Notes: generated from the letters alone by a model not told the origin. A DNA stretch of 64,000 nucleotides from CAYLUN01 sp964386865 (GCA_964386865.1 CAYLUN010000018.1:20397-84396), one strand, 5' to 3'; counted from the first letter of the stretch, positions 42,650 to 51,666 are shown. A program made the numbers and translations.

Positions 42650-44227
42650 TCAGCGGGCGCGGTCTTCGTACAGCTTGTATTCCACGCTGTCCAGAAGGGC
42701 CTGCCAAGAGGCCTCGATGATGTTCTCGGAGACCCCGACCGTCCCCCACTGCCGCACCCCGTCGCCAGACTCGATCAGCACGCGCGTCGCCGCCCGCGTC
42801 GCATCCTGCGGATCCAGGATGCGCACCCGGTAGTCGGTCAACGCGATCGTCATGATCTCGGGGTAGAACCGCGTCAGGGCCGCGCGCAGCGCCGCGTTGA
42901 GCGCGTCGACCGGCCCGTGGCCCTCGCCGGCTGTCAGCTCGGTTTCGCCCGCCACCTTGACCTTGATCGTCGCCTCCGAGATGCACGGCTCGTCCCGCCC
43001 GCGCTTCTCGACGATCACCCGGAACCCCTCCAGCTCGAAGAACGGGGTATGCTTGTTGAGCACCTTCTGCAGCAGGATCTTGAACGAGCCGTCCGCAGAC
43101 TCGTAGGAGTAGCCCCGGTTCTCGCGCCGCTTGACCTCGTCGAGGATCGCCCGCGTCGACTCCTTGTCGAGCGCCGAGAGGTCCACGCCCAGCTCCGCCG
43201 CCTTGAGCAGCACGTTCGAGGAGCCGGACAGTTCGGAGACCAAGACGTGGCGCGCGTTGCCCACCTGCTCCGGCTCGACGTGCTCGAAGGTCTTGGGGTT
43301 CTTCTGGATGGCGTTGACGTGCGCCCCCGCCTTGTGGCTGAAAGACGCCCGCCCCACGTAGGGCTGGTGCGGGTCGGGGCGCTGGTTCGCCAAGTCGTCC
43401 GTCACCAGCGAAACCTCGCGCAGCCGGCGCAGCCGCTCCGCGCCTACGCACGCGTAGCCCATCTTCAGCTCCAGCGCCGGGATGACGCTCGTCAGGTTCG
43501 CGTTGCCGGTGCGCTCGCCGTACCCGTTCACGCACCCCTGCACCTGCCTCGCGCCGGCCCGCACCGCCTCCAGCGAGGTGGCCACGGCCAGCCCGCTGTC
43601 GTTGTGCGTGTGGATGCCGACCTGCACGCCCGGATAGGCCGCGCACACCGCGCGCGTGATCTCGTACACCTCGTGCGGCAGGCTGCCGCCGTTCGTGTCG
43701 CAGAGCACCACGCCCGCCGCGCCCTCGCGCAACGCCGCGCCCAGCGCCTGCAGCGCATAGGCGGAGTCGGCCTTGTAGCCGTCGAAAAAGTGCTCGGCGT
43801 CAAAAAAGACCTGCCGGCCGGCCGCCCGGAGAAACCCGACCGTGTCGGCGATCATCTGCAGGTTATGCTCGCCCGTCGTGCGCAGCACGTCCTGCACGTG
43901 CAGCAGCCACGACTTGCCGTAGATCGTCACCCACTCGGTCTCCGCCGCCAGCAGCCCCGCGAGCTGCGGATCGTCCTGGGCCGCCACGTCCACGCGCCGC
44001 GTGCTCCCGAAGGCCGTCACCCGCGCGTGCGCGAGCGTTTCCTTGCGGATATCGTCGAAAAAGCGCCGGTCGCGAGGGTTCGACCCCGCAAACCCGCCCT
44101 CGATGTAGTCCACGCCAAACTCGTCGAGCATCCGCGCGAACCGCACCTTGCCCACGTCCGAAAACGAAATGCCCTCACCCTGGGCGCCGTCGCGGAGCGT
44201 AGTGTCGTAGAGGAAGACTCTGTCCAT
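42650..44227 (-). CDS. cimA: Citramalate synthase
   Basis: 525 residues, normal for CimA. The HMGL-like barrel has LYDTTLRDGAQGEGISF, the metal ligand HTHNDSGLAVA and the VQGCVNGYGERTGNANL loop. The SHKAGAHVNAI segment and the C-terminal LeuA-type regulatory domain (YRVRILDPQDATRAATRVLI) place it with citramalate synthases rather than isopropylmalate synthases. It condenses pyruvate and acetyl-CoA to citramalate, the threonine-independent route to 2-oxobutyrate and isoleucine. It lies after hom and lysC on the same strand. The 67 bases before its ATG are taken up by a heptamer hairpin, so the ribosome-binding site is unusual. Confidence 0.92.
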   Translation of the reverse strand: MDRVFLYDTTLRDGAQGEGISFSDVGKVRFARMLDEFGVDYIEGGFAGSNPRDRRFFDDIRKETLAHARVTAFGSTRRVDVAAQDDPQLAGLLAAETEWVTIYGKSWLLHVQDVLRTTGEHNLQMIADTVGFLRAAGRQVFFDAEHFFDGYKADSAYALQALGAALREGAAGVVLCDTNGGSLPHEVYEITRAVCAAYPGVQVGIHTHNDSGLAVATSLEAVRAGARQVQGCVNGYGERTGNANLTSVIPALELKMGYACVGAERLRRLREVSLVTDDLANQRPDPHQPYVGRASFSHKAGAHVNAIQKNPKTFEHVEPEQVGNARHVLVSELSGSSNVLLKAAELGVDLSALDKESTRAILDEVKRRENRGYSYESADGSFKILLQKVLNKHTPFFELEGFRVIVEKRGRDEPCISEATIKVKVAGETELTAGEGHGPVDALNAALRAALTRFYPEIMTIALTDYRVRILDPQDATRAATRVLIESGDGVRQWGTVGVSENIIEASWQALLDSVEYKLYEDRAR

Positions 44228-44292
44228 AGGATTTAGGATTTAGGATTTAGGATTTTCCGCCCTGGCCGCTCAACCCCTAACGCCTAACTCCT
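44228..44292 (-). repeat. Inverted heptamer array filling the cimA leader
   Basis: Four perfect copies of AGGATTT (44228-44255) lie immediately before the cimA ATG. Three opposing copies (AACCCCT, AACGCCT, AACTCCT at 44272-44292) lie next to the lysC stop. In the minus-strand RNA the units at 44292-44272 can pair with 44248-44228 over 21 positions with about five mismatches. The only Shine-Dalgarno-like sequence (GGAGGAG, 44294-44288) is at the far foot of this stem, about 60 bases from the ATG in linear distance but next to it if the stem forms. Confidence 0.85.
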
Positions 44293-44294
44293 CC

Positions 44295-45650
44295 TTATCG
44301 GAAAAATGCCTGATAGAGGGCCTGCACGGCGATCGCACGCTGCTCGGCTTTGACGCCGAACATCATGCTGATCTCCGACGACCCCTGGTTCATCATCTCG
44401 ATATTGACGCCCGCCTCAGCGAGCGCCTGCGCAGCCTTGGAAGCCATGCCAACCGTGTAGTAGAGGCCCTCGCCCACCACCATCACCAGCGCGTAGCCGC
44501 GCTCAACCAGCACGGCGTCGGGGTTGAGGTCGCGCTTGATGCGCTCCACAACCCGCTTCTCGCACTCGGGGCTGAAGTTCTTGTCCCGGATCACCACCGA
44601 CACGTTGTCGATGCCGGAAGGCATGTGCTCGTACGAGACCCCCTCCCACTCCAGGATCTGCAGCAGGTGGCGTCCGAAGCCGATCTCTCTGTTCATCATG
44701 TACTTGTCTACGAAGATGTTACAGAAGCCGGCGTCGCTCGCGATGCCCACCACGCTGCCCGCCACCATCGGGCGTTTCCGCACGATCAGCGTCCCCGGCT
44801 CCGAAGGCCGGTTGGTGTTGCGCACGTTGATCGGGATGTCGGCCTTGACCGCCGGGATCACCGCCTCGTCGTGGAACACGCCGAAGCCCGCGTAAGATAG
44901 CTCGCGCATCTCCCGGTAGGTCATCACCGGAATGCCGTGTTTGACGTCCGGCACCAACCGCGGGTCGACCGGATACACCGAGTCCACGTCCGTGAAGTTC
45001 TCATACACATCGGCCTTTACCGCCGCCGCCACGATCGACCCCGTGATGTCCGAGCCGCCGCGCGGGAACGTCGCCACCTTGCCGTCCTTCGTGTACCCGA
45101 AGAAGCCGGGGAAGATCACGATCTCCTCGCGGTTCTTCAGCGTCTTGGCGAGGTACTGGTACGACTCCTCCATCAACTGCGCGTTGCCGAAGTCGCTCGT
45201 CAGGTACAGCCCCGCCTCGCGCGGGTCGACGTACACGGCCCGGGCGCCGCGGGCCATAAATGCCTGCGCCACAAGCTTCGCGCTGTTGTCCTCTCCTGCC
45301 GCCTTCATGCAGTCCAGAAAGATGCCGCGGTGCGACTTGTCGCCCGCCAGACGGAAGCGCAGGTCTTTCTCGATCTCGGCCGTGATGCCCGCCGGAAGCT
45401 TGAGGTCGCGCTGGATCTCCGCATACCGCTCCACGAGCGCGGCTAGCGTCTGCTCGCACTCCTTGTCGGACAGCGCCTCTTCCGCGAACTGGATCAGCAG
45501 GTCGGTGACCTTGGTGTCGGCTTTGTTGCGCTTGCCTGGCGCCGACACCACGACGATCCGGCGCTCTGGATCAGCCAACACGATATCCACGATCTTGGTC
45601 ACCTGCTCCGCATTGGCGACCGACGTCCCACCGAACTTGCAAACCTTCAT
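44295..45650 (-). CDS. Aspartokinase
   Basis: 451 residues. The N-terminal MKVCKFGGTSVANAEQV is the aspartokinase nucleotide-binding motif; FPRGGSDITGS and FTDVDSVYPVDPR follow. Two ACT domains at the C-terminus (VSVVIRDKNFSPECEKRV, VGEGLYYTVGMASKAAQAL) suggest feedback control by lysine or threonine. It phosphorylates aspartate, the entry to lysine, threonine and methionine. A strong GAGGAGG precedes the ATG, directly abutting the U-tract of a terminator-like hairpin that ends the hom gene. Specific isozyme (LysC or monofunctional ThrA type) cannot be told. Confidence 0.94.
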   Translation of the reverse strand: MKVCKFGGTSVANAEQVTKIVDIVLADPERRIVVVSAPGKRNKADTKVTDLLIQFAEEALSDKECEQTLAALVERYAEIQRDLKLPAGITAEIEKDLRFRLAGDKSHRGIFLDCMKAAGEDNSAKLVAQAFMARGARAVYVDPREAGLYLTSDFGNAQLMEESYQYLAKTLKNREEIVIFPGFFGYTKDGKVATFPRGGSDITGSIVAAAVKADVYENFTDVDSVYPVDPRLVPDVKHGIPVMTYREMRELSYAGFGVFHDEAVIPAVKADIPINVRNTNRPSEPGTLIVRKRPMVAGSVVGIASDAGFCNIFVDKYMMNREIGFGRHLLQILEWEGVSYEHMPSGIDNVSVVIRDKNFSPECEKRVVERIKRDLNPDAVLVERGYALVMVVGEGLYYTVGMASKAAQALAEAGVNIEMMNQGSSEISMMFGVKAEQRAIAVQALYQAFFR

Positions 45651-45661
45651 CGCACCTCCTC

Positions 45662-45686
45662 AAAAAAAGCAGCCACGGGGGGCTGC
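45662..45686 (-). terminator. Terminator-like hairpin between hom and aspartokinase
   Basis: On the minus strand the RNA reads GCAGCC-CCCCGU-GGCUGC followed by seven U residues. It is the clearest intrinsic-terminator shape in the window. It lies downstream of hom and its U-tract ends exactly where the GAGGAGG of the aspartokinase gene starts, so it could end hom transcripts or work as an attenuator for aspartokinase. Confidence 0.8.
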
Positions 45687-45727
45687 CCCTACGTACGGGC
45701 GACCGGCGGGCCGCCTCTCCCTACCCC

Positions 45728-47035
45728 TCAGATCATCCGCAATTTCACCGGCTCCTCGTTCAACACGCCCGCCTCGCGGATCTCGCGCAGCGCGGCGTCC
45801 ACCTCCGCGCCCTTGGCAGGGTGCGTCAAAATCACCACCGGCACGAAGCCGGGGTTTTCCACGTCCTCGGGCTGCGCCTTCTGCGTCGCCGCCAGAATGC
45901 TCACCCCGTGCTTGCCCAGAATCGTCGTCATCACGCCCAGCGAGCCAGCCTTGTCCAGAACCATCAGCCGCACGTAGTACCGGCTCACGATATTCGCCGG
46001 CGCCCGCATGCGAACCTGTCCCTCATTCGCCACGCACACGCCGCGGCGGTAGCGCGAAGCCTTGCCCGCCAACAGGTTACGGGCGATGTCCGCGATATCG
46101 CCGATCACCGTGCTGGCCGTCGGCTCGCGGCCTGCGCCGCGCCCGTAGTAGAGCGTGTCGCCGCTCAGGTCGCCGCGCACCATCGCCGCGTTGAACACGT
46201 TGCTCACCGAGGCCAGCATGTGCGTCAGCGGCACCAGCGTCGGGTGCACGCGAACCTCGACCTCCTCGCCGTCGCGCTTTACCACCGCCAGCAGCTTGAT
46301 GCGGTAGCCGAACTCCGCCGCGAAGCGCACGTCCATGCCCGACAAGTTGCGGATGCCCTCGACCAGCACCAGCTCCAGCGGCACGTGGAACCCGTACGCC
46401 AGCGACGCGAGGATGCTCGCCTTGTGCGCCGTGTCGAAGCCGTCGATGTCGAGGCCCGGGTTCGCCTCCGCGTAGCCGGCCTTCTGCGCCGCCTCCAGCA
46501 CCTCGCCAAACGGCAGCCCCTCGTTCTCCATGCGCGTCAGGATGTAGTTGCAGGTGCCGTTCAGGATGCCGTGGATGCTCTGGATCTCGTTGCCGGCCAG
46601 CCCCTCGCGCAGCACCCGGATGATCGGAATGCCGCCGCCCACGCTCGCGCCGAAGTAGATGTCCACGCCGTTGCGCTCCGCCGCGCCAAACACCTCGTCG
46701 CCATACTCGGCCAGCAGCTTCTTGTTCGCCGTCACCACGGCCTTGCCCGCGTTCAGCGCCGCCAGCACGAAGGTTTTGGCCACGCCCGTCCCGCCGATCA
46801 GCTCGACCACAATCTGGATCTCCGGGTCGTTGATCACCGCCATCGCGTCCGTCGTCAGCAGGGCCTGGTCCACGGCCACGCCGCGATCCGTCGTGATGTC
46901 GACGTCCGCGACTTTCCGGAGCACAACATCCACGCCCAGCCGCTGCGCCATCACCTTGCGGTTGCGCTGCAAGCCGTCCGCGACGCCCGCGCCCACGGTC
47001 CCGAAACCCAACAGGCCTACACCGATCTGCCTCAT
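45728..47035 (-). CDS. hom: Homoserine dehydrogenase
   Basis: 435 residues. Rossmann motif GLLGFGTVGAGVADGL, then VVTANKKLLAEYG, GILNGTCNYILTRM, the catalytic region GLDIDGFDTAHKASILASLA and a C-terminal ACT domain (YYVRLMVLDKAGSLGVMTTI). It reduces aspartate semialdehyde to homoserine for threonine and methionine. CAGGAAAGCAGGGC precedes the ATG. Downstream on the same strand are aspartokinase and citramalate synthase, an amino-acid biosynthesis group. Confidence 0.95.
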   Translation of the reverse strand: MRQIGVGLLGFGTVGAGVADGLQRNRKVMAQRLGVDVVLRKVADVDITTDRGVAVDQALLTTDAMAVINDPEIQIVVELIGGTGVAKTFVLAALNAGKAVVTANKKLLAEYGDEVFGAAERNGVDIYFGASVGGGIPIIRVLREGLAGNEIQSIHGILNGTCNYILTRMENEGLPFGEVLEAAQKAGYAEANPGLDIDGFDTAHKASILASLAYGFHVPLELVLVEGIRNLSGMDVRFAAEFGYRIKLLAVVKRDGEEVEVRVHPTLVPLTHMLASVSNVFNAAMVRGDLSGDTLYYGRGAGREPTASTVIGDIADIARNLLAGKASRYRRGVCVANEGQVRMRAPANIVSRYYVRLMVLDKAGSLGVMTTILGKHGVSILAATQKAQPEDVENPGFVPVVILTHPAKGAEVDAALREIREAGVLNEEPVKLRMI

Positions 47036-47264
47036 AAAGCCCTGCTTTCCTGATTCGCCCTAACACGGAGAATCGCATATCATAGAGAAAACAGGGGCAC
47101 CCTTACAAGCCCGCAAAAGGAGTGTTTTTTAATCGGTTGGCGCCAGGGGTACGGCAGGTGTACGCGAGGAGAAGCGTAAGTCTGTCCCTGGGCCTGGAGG
47201 GCGAGACTGTGCCGGGTCGCTTCGTGACAGCCACGCGCGCGCGGTTCGCCCTCCACACAGCACC

Positions 47265-47300
47265 CCGGCGCGAGACCCGGCCCGAGCGTAGCCGCGCCGG
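47265..47300. other. 8-bp perfect stem downstream of the M28 peptidase remnant
   Basis: CCGGCGCG at 47265-47272 and CGCGCCGG at 47293-47300 are perfect reverse complements. On the minus strand the stem begins four bases after the peptidase stop. No U-tract follows, so intrinsic termination is doubtful. The loop contains the 13-mer CGAGCGTAGCCGC also seen at 3756-3768. Confidence 0.4.
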
Positions 47301-47304
47301 ACGG

Positions 47305-48285
47305 CTAGTCGCTCTGCGCCAGCAACCCAACGGCCTCGTAGACGCCGATCACGGCCTGGGCCATCCGAGCGTAATCGAGCCGGTCGGCCGTGTCGCCGGG
47401 CTGGTGATACTGCCGATTGCGGCAAAAAGCGGTGTCCGTGACCATCACAGCCGGAAATCCTTGCTCCCAATAACAGCGGTGATCGGAGAGATCCGCGCCG
47501 GGCACGCCGCCCGGAGCCACCATGGAGTAGACCGGCAACGCCGTGGCCCCCTTCATGCCGCGCTTGACCGTCCGCACGAGCCGCCGCTGACCCCAGTTTC
47601 CGACGATGCCAATGAAGTCGCCCGCCCCCGGATAGAAGAGCCGCATCATCGGAACCGGATACGACTGGCTGCCGGGCGCGTCGCTGAAGAAACCGATCAT
47701 CTCGAGCGCGATCATGGCTTCGACCGGCATTCGCTGCTGCGCCAGCAGCCTCGCGTGGTGGTCGCTTCCCATGTGCCCGGACGCGAAGCAAGGCGGCTCC
47801 TCCGTGCAGTAGGCGACCAGCTCCACCGTATATCGCATACGAGCCCCGCGAAGCAGGCGAGCCAACTCCAGCAGACCCGCCACGCCACTCGCGTTGTCGT
47901 CGGCCCCAGGCGTGCCCGGAAAAGCGTCGTAGTGGGCGCCGACCACGACCCTCCGCTCCTCCCGCCCCGGAATCACCGCCACCACGTTGCGACACGGGGT
48001 GTTGATGGCGGTGTAGGTCTGGCTCGTCACCGACAGCCCCGCCTGGCGGAAGCACGCCTCGACGTACGCCGCGCACCGCTAGAGGTTGTTCGTGTCATAA
48101 AAGGAGCGGGGGCAGAACGTCTCGGACAACGCAACCACGTGCCGTCGCAGCAAGCCCGCGTCGACGATCGCCGCAGAGGGCGCGCGACGGGAGAAGGTCG
48201 GCTGAGACACAGCCCACCACAGGGTCGCCACAGGCAGCACAAACAGCAGAAGCACGATGCAGAGGAGACGCTTCACCGCTTTCAT
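47305..48285 (-). pseudogene. M28-family metallopeptidase interrupted by an in-frame amber codon
   Basis: Starting at ATG 48285 (GGAG upstream), the protein begins MKAVKRLLCIVLLLFVLPVA, a membrane anchor or signal, and runs to FYDTNNL. There a TAG at 48081-48079 interrupts the frame, which then continues without shift as RCAAYVEACFRQAGL and through the whole catalytic domain to 47305. The metal site of M28 aminopeptidases is present: HYDAFPGTPGADDNASG, the CTEEPP glutamates and a late His (QYHQPGD). The NL-x-RAA context is normally continuous in relatives. Only one base would need to differ to restore it. A start at 48030 could make a truncated cytoplasmic protein, but it would lack the export signal. 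Confidence 0.8.
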
Positions 48286-48372
48286 TCGCACTCCGTCCGA
48301 TGCCGGCGACCTGCGCGGCTGACGCGGCCGGTCACCTCGTCAGCCCGACTCCGCCCCTCGAGCGCGCCTCGC

Positions 48373-49713
48373 TCACTCGACCAGGTCGCCGAGCAGCATG
48401 AGCTGGCTCATCCAGACGCGGGTGCCCTGGAACTTGGGCTCCGACAGCTCTTTCGCGGGGTCTTTCAGCCGGAACGACACGCTCGTGCGGTCGGGCTGCT
48501 CAGGGTGGATCTCGATGGTGACGTCGTGCACCGCGTTCATGTCGCCGTCGTAGACCGCGCCCAAGGTCGCGATGCGGTGGTAGGTGCAGTAGCTGTCGAA
48601 GCGCGGCACCGGCTTGGCGCCGGCCTTGCCGCCCACCGTGACCGTCACCTGGCCGCCGTCGGGGCCCAGCAGGTCGTAGACCTTGGCCGTCGAGCCCTTG
48701 AACTTGAAACGCAGCTTGCTGCCCGGCTGGTCGGCCATCCAGATCTGCCCCATGCGGTCGCCGAAGGCCTTCTGCTTGCCGTCGTCCGCCGGCAGCGCCT
48801 TCCAGTTTCCCGTCAGCATCTTCTCGGTCAGAGGCACCATCTTGGCCGACTCCCAGTTGTCGGACACGAACGGCTTGGCCAGCTTGGCCTTGTGGTCGAC
48901 GGCGGGCAGGCCCTTCATCTGCGTCAGGCCGGCGATGATCGAGGCCTTGTAGAGGTCGTGGCCCTCGTCGCGCGGGTGAACGCCGTCGTTGGCGAAAAGC
49001 AGGCGCTTGTCGGCCGCGATCTTCTCGCGGATCTGCTTGTCGCGGTCCGGCGATTCCTTCGGCACGGCGGTCTCGATCACCTTTGCGTCCATCATCAGCT
49101 TGTTTTCGTTGAGCAGCTGGGCGACGCGCGGCCCGAAGTTGATGGACGGGATGCCGTAATGGTCCGCCAAAAGCTCCATGGACGAGGCTGAGCGGTTGCA
49201 GTCGCCTTTGCAGTAGTCGTTGGTGAAGGCCGTCGTGATCGTGTACGTGAACACGATGTCGGTGGCCGGATCCTGCCTCCAGGTCTGGCGCACGATCCCC
49301 TCCATGCTGCGCCAGATCTGCTCCGGCGCGGCGCCGCCGTCGTTGGTGGCGAACTCGACGAACAGCAGGTCGGGCTTGTGCGCCAGCACGTCGCGCCCCA
49401 GCCGGAACACCCCGAGGTCGCTCCCCGTGCCGCCGATCGCCGCGTGAACTTCTTTGAACGTGGCGGTCGGATAGGTCGTCTTCAGCCAATCGGTCGTCTT
49501 GTTCCGCCAACCCTGCATCGCAGTGATCGAGCCGCCCAGATAGGCCACCGTCACGGCCTTGCCCGCGCGGGCCTTGTCCATCGTGTGCCCGATGCCGTCG
49601 CGCGTCCGGACCTCCTCCGCCTTCACCGTCCGAAACGCCGGCGCCTCGGCTGCCAAACCCGTCGTGCACACAGATGCCAGCACCACAGCCAATCGCGAAC
49701 CCAACCGCACCAT
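48373..49713 (-). CDS. Secreted SGNH hydrolase with C-terminal beta-sandwich
   Basis: 446 residues with signal peptide (MVRLGSRLAVVLASVCTTGLA). SGNH blocks: LGGSITAMQGW with the nucleophile serine, IGGTGSDLG, FATNDGG and DGVHPRDEGH carrying the Asp-His pair. Residues about 270-446 form a beta-rich domain (KLRFKFKGSTAKVYDLLG) of the kind found in sialate or xylan acetylesterases. It probably removes acyl groups from a glycan. GGGGGCG precedes the ATG. No polysaccharide-active neighbour is immediately adjacent, unlike the SGNH gene at 10487. Confidence 0.85.
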   Translation of the reverse strand: MVRLGSRLAVVLASVCTTGLAAEAPAFRTVKAEEVRTRDGIGHTMDKARAGKAVTVAYLGGSITAMQGWRNKTTDWLKTTYPTATFKEVHAAIGGTGSDLGVFRLGRDVLAHKPDLLFVEFATNDGGAAPEQIWRSMEGIVRQTWRQDPATDIVFTYTITTAFTNDYCKGDCNRSASSMELLADHYGIPSINFGPRVAQLLNENKLMMDAKVIETAVPKESPDRDKQIREKIAADKRLLFANDGVHPRDEGHDLYKASIIAGLTQMKGLPAVDHKAKLAKPFVSDNWESAKMVPLTEKMLTGNWKALPADDGKQKAFGDRMGQIWMADQPGSKLRFKFKGSTAKVYDLLGPDGGQVTVTVGGKAGAKPVPRFDSYCTYHRIATLGAVYDGDMNAVHDVTIEIHPEQPDRTSVSFRLKDPAKELSEPKFQGTRVWMSQLMLLGDLVE

Positions 49714-49941
49714 AACGCCCCCTGTTTGTTGGTGATTAGAAAACCTCGATAATCATAGCGAATTCAGAGACATGACGGCAAGAACCGTGTGCCTCGAATA
49801 CGGCGACCGGCGGCTGATTCCCTTTGAACGGGACTGCGGCTAGCTCAGCGACCAACGGCTGGATTCTGTCACCGAAGCTCTCGCGGCTAGCCTGCGCCCT
49901 CCTTGCGCTGCTCGCTGACACGCCTCCCTGACAACGGCACG

Positions 49942-50436
49942 TCAGCGAGCCAGAGCCGCCGCCTCCAGCAGCAGCGCCAAAGCCCGGTCCGCCGCCTGCA
50001 GCCGCACCTCCGCCCGGTCGCCGACAAACTCGCGCCGCTCGGAACGCACGCCCGCCGCTGTCGCCACGCCGAAGTGCACGAGCCCCACCGGCTTGAGAGG
50101 CGTGCCGCCGTCCGGCCCCGCGATGCCCGTTACCGAAACCGCCACCCCGGCGCCCAGCCGCTCGCGTACGCCCGCCGCCATAGCCTCCGCGCACTCCGCG
50201 CTGACCGCCCCCGCTCGCTCCAGCGTCTCCGGCGGAACGCCCAGCAGGTCGCGCTTCACTGAGTTGGCGTAGCTCACCACCCCGCCCACGAACACCGCCG
50301 ACGAGCCGGGCACCGAGGTGATCCGCCCCGCGACCAGCCCTCCCGTACACGACTCCGCCGTCGCGACCGTCAAGCCCCTCAGCTTGCAGGCCGTCACGAG
50401 TCGCTCTTCCGCCGTCGCCTTGCCTTCGTTGTTCAT
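49942..50436 (-). CDS. pncC: Nicotinamide-nucleotide amidase (CinA C-terminal type)
   Basis: 164 residues, the length of stand-alone PncC/CinA-C proteins. It has VATAESCTGGLVAGRIT with the catalytic serine, VGGVVSYANSVKRDLLGV, AMAAGVRERLGA and SVTGIAGPDGGTPLKPVG. It deamidates nicotinamide mononucleotide, recycling NAD. The N-terminal MoaB-like half of full CinA is absent, as is normal for this form. It diverges from thpR. Confidence 0.92.
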   Translation of the reverse strand: MNNEGKATAEERLVTACKLRGLTVATAESCTGGLVAGRITSVPGSSAVFVGGVVSYANSVKRDLLGVPPETLERAGAVSAECAEAMAAGVRERLGAGVAVSVTGIAGPDGGTPLKPVGLVHFGVATAAGVRSERREFVGDRAEVRLQAADRALALLLEAAALAR

Positions 50437-50543
50437 ACGTTCACTATACGCGTGATGGCTCCTCCCAGCAAGCCCCCAGCGCGGCCCGACCCAGGCTCAT
50501 CTTTCCCTTTTCCAACGTCACGCGCTTGGTGTATCTTGTGCGC

Positions 50544-51098
50544 ATGCGTGTATTCCTCGCCATCTCCATTCCCGACGACGTCAAAGCCCGGCTGGCCGCC
50601 GCCAGCCAGCGCCTCGCGCCCGTGGCGGTCGACGTCACCTGGCGCAAGCGCGACCAGTTCCACCTGACGCTTGCCTTCCTCGGCGAGGTCTCGCCGGCCA
50701 TCCTGCCGCATTTGACCGCCGCCGCCGAGCGCGTCTGCGCCGCGCGGCCCGCCTTTGTCTGCCGCGCTTACGGGTTCGGCTTCTTCGGCACCAAGCGCAA
50801 CCCCAGGACCCTCTGGGCCGGCGTGGCTCCAACGCCCGCGCTCGATAGCTTGTACGACGGGCTCTGGGGTGAACTCATGAAGTTCGGCTACGAGAACAAT
50901 GAGATCGAGTTTCGGCCGCACATCACCCTCGGCCGCAGCCGCGAGTCCACGCGCAACCACCCGGTGGTCCAAGCCATGGCCGCCGACGAGGAGTGCGCGT
51001 TCGGCGAGTGGGAGGTCACGCGCATCACGCTCTACGAGAGCCGTCTCACCCCGCGCGGCCCGGTCTACCGCACCCTCGCCCACGCGGCGCTGGCCTGA
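50544..51098 (+). CDS. thpR: RNA 2',3'-cyclic phosphodiesterase (2H superfamily)
   Basis: 184 residues from MRVFLAISIPDDVKARLAA. The two HxT motifs of the 2H fold are present, HLTLAFLG and HITLGRSR, with WRKRDQFHLT and FGTKRNPRTLWAG between them. The family hydrolyses cyclic phosphates on RNA ends. A frame beginning at TTG 50526 adds six residues with no support. No strong ribosome-binding site is visible. Confidence 0.92.
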   Translation: MRVFLAISIPDDVKARLAAASQRLAPVAVDVTWRKRDQFHLTLAFLGEVSPAILPHLTAAAERVCAARPAFVCRAYGFGFFGTKRNPRTLWAGVAPTPALDSLYDGLWGELMKFGYENNEIEFRPHITLGRSRESTRNHPVVQAMAADEECAFGEWEVTRITLYESRLTPRGPVYRTLAHAALA

Positions 51099-51131
51099 TC
51101 CGCAGCGGCAGGCTCAGCGCACGAGCGCGCC

Positions 51132-51623
51132 TCATGGACAGTGGGAGATGCGTGCCAGCTCGGCGTTAATCGACACCCGCATCTCACGCTGCTCCCGTGT
51201 TTCGGTAAGGGAACACCGGCCGCTCTCACACCGCGTCTGCGGCTCGCGGGACAGGCTGCCCGGGCTCACGCGCCGGAACTTCAGGCGCTGGCCGGGGGAG
51301 ACGCACTTGAGCTGGCCCAGCAGATCCTTGTCGTCCCTGTAATCGATCACAATCAGCGGGGCGGGCGGGGCCGGCTTGCGAACCGCCTCAGCCTTCTGAA
51401 CGGCGGCAGCGCGAGGCGCGTGTCCGCGGCCGACACCCAGCCACGCGGCCAGCGGCTGCGCCGCAGCCCTGACCCTCTGGGCGACGGCTGTGCAGGCCGC
51501 CTCAACGCGGCGGGCGCCCGGCTGCAGGGCCGCCGGCAGCCGCCCCACGTCGCCATCAAACTCTTGTATGAAAACCCCCAGCACCAGCGCGATCGCTATG
51601 AGCGCCCCAAGCATCCATCTCAT
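51132..51623 (-). CDS. Small membrane-anchored hypothetical protein
   Basis: 163 residues from MRWMLGALIAIALVLGVFIQ, one transmembrane helix, with GGGGGG about 5 bases upstream. An Ala/Arg-rich linker is followed by LIVIDYRDDKDLLGQLKCVS and a C-terminal part with four cysteines (KCVS, TRCESGRC, SHCP). I do not recognise a family. It lies 43 bases after the D,D-carboxypeptidase gene on the same strand and may be co-transcribed with it. Coding status is supported by the start context and the hydrophobic helix, but not by any motif. Confidence 0.6.
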   Translation of the reverse strand: MRWMLGALIAIALVLGVFIQEFDGDVGRLPAALQPGARRVEAACTAVAQRVRAAAQPLAAWLGVGRGHAPRAAAVQKAEAVRKPAPPAPLIVIDYRDDKDLLGQLKCVSPGQRLKFRRVSPGSLSREPQTRCESGRCSLTETREQREMRVSINAELARISHCP

Positions 51624-51666
51624 GGTCACCCCCCTGAGAGCCCCAGCCCTGCATCGCAAGCGCCGC

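Noticed and set aside
44228..44292. CRISPR-like array
   Set aside because: Units are 7 bases without spacers and are inverted, unlike CRISPR repeats. No CRISPR array or cas gene was seen anywhere in the window.
47305..48030. Intact cytoplasmic M28 peptidase starting at 48030
   Set aside because: The upstream part of the same frame encodes the expected signal and N-terminal helix up to a single TAG, so an interrupted secreted protein explains the data better.
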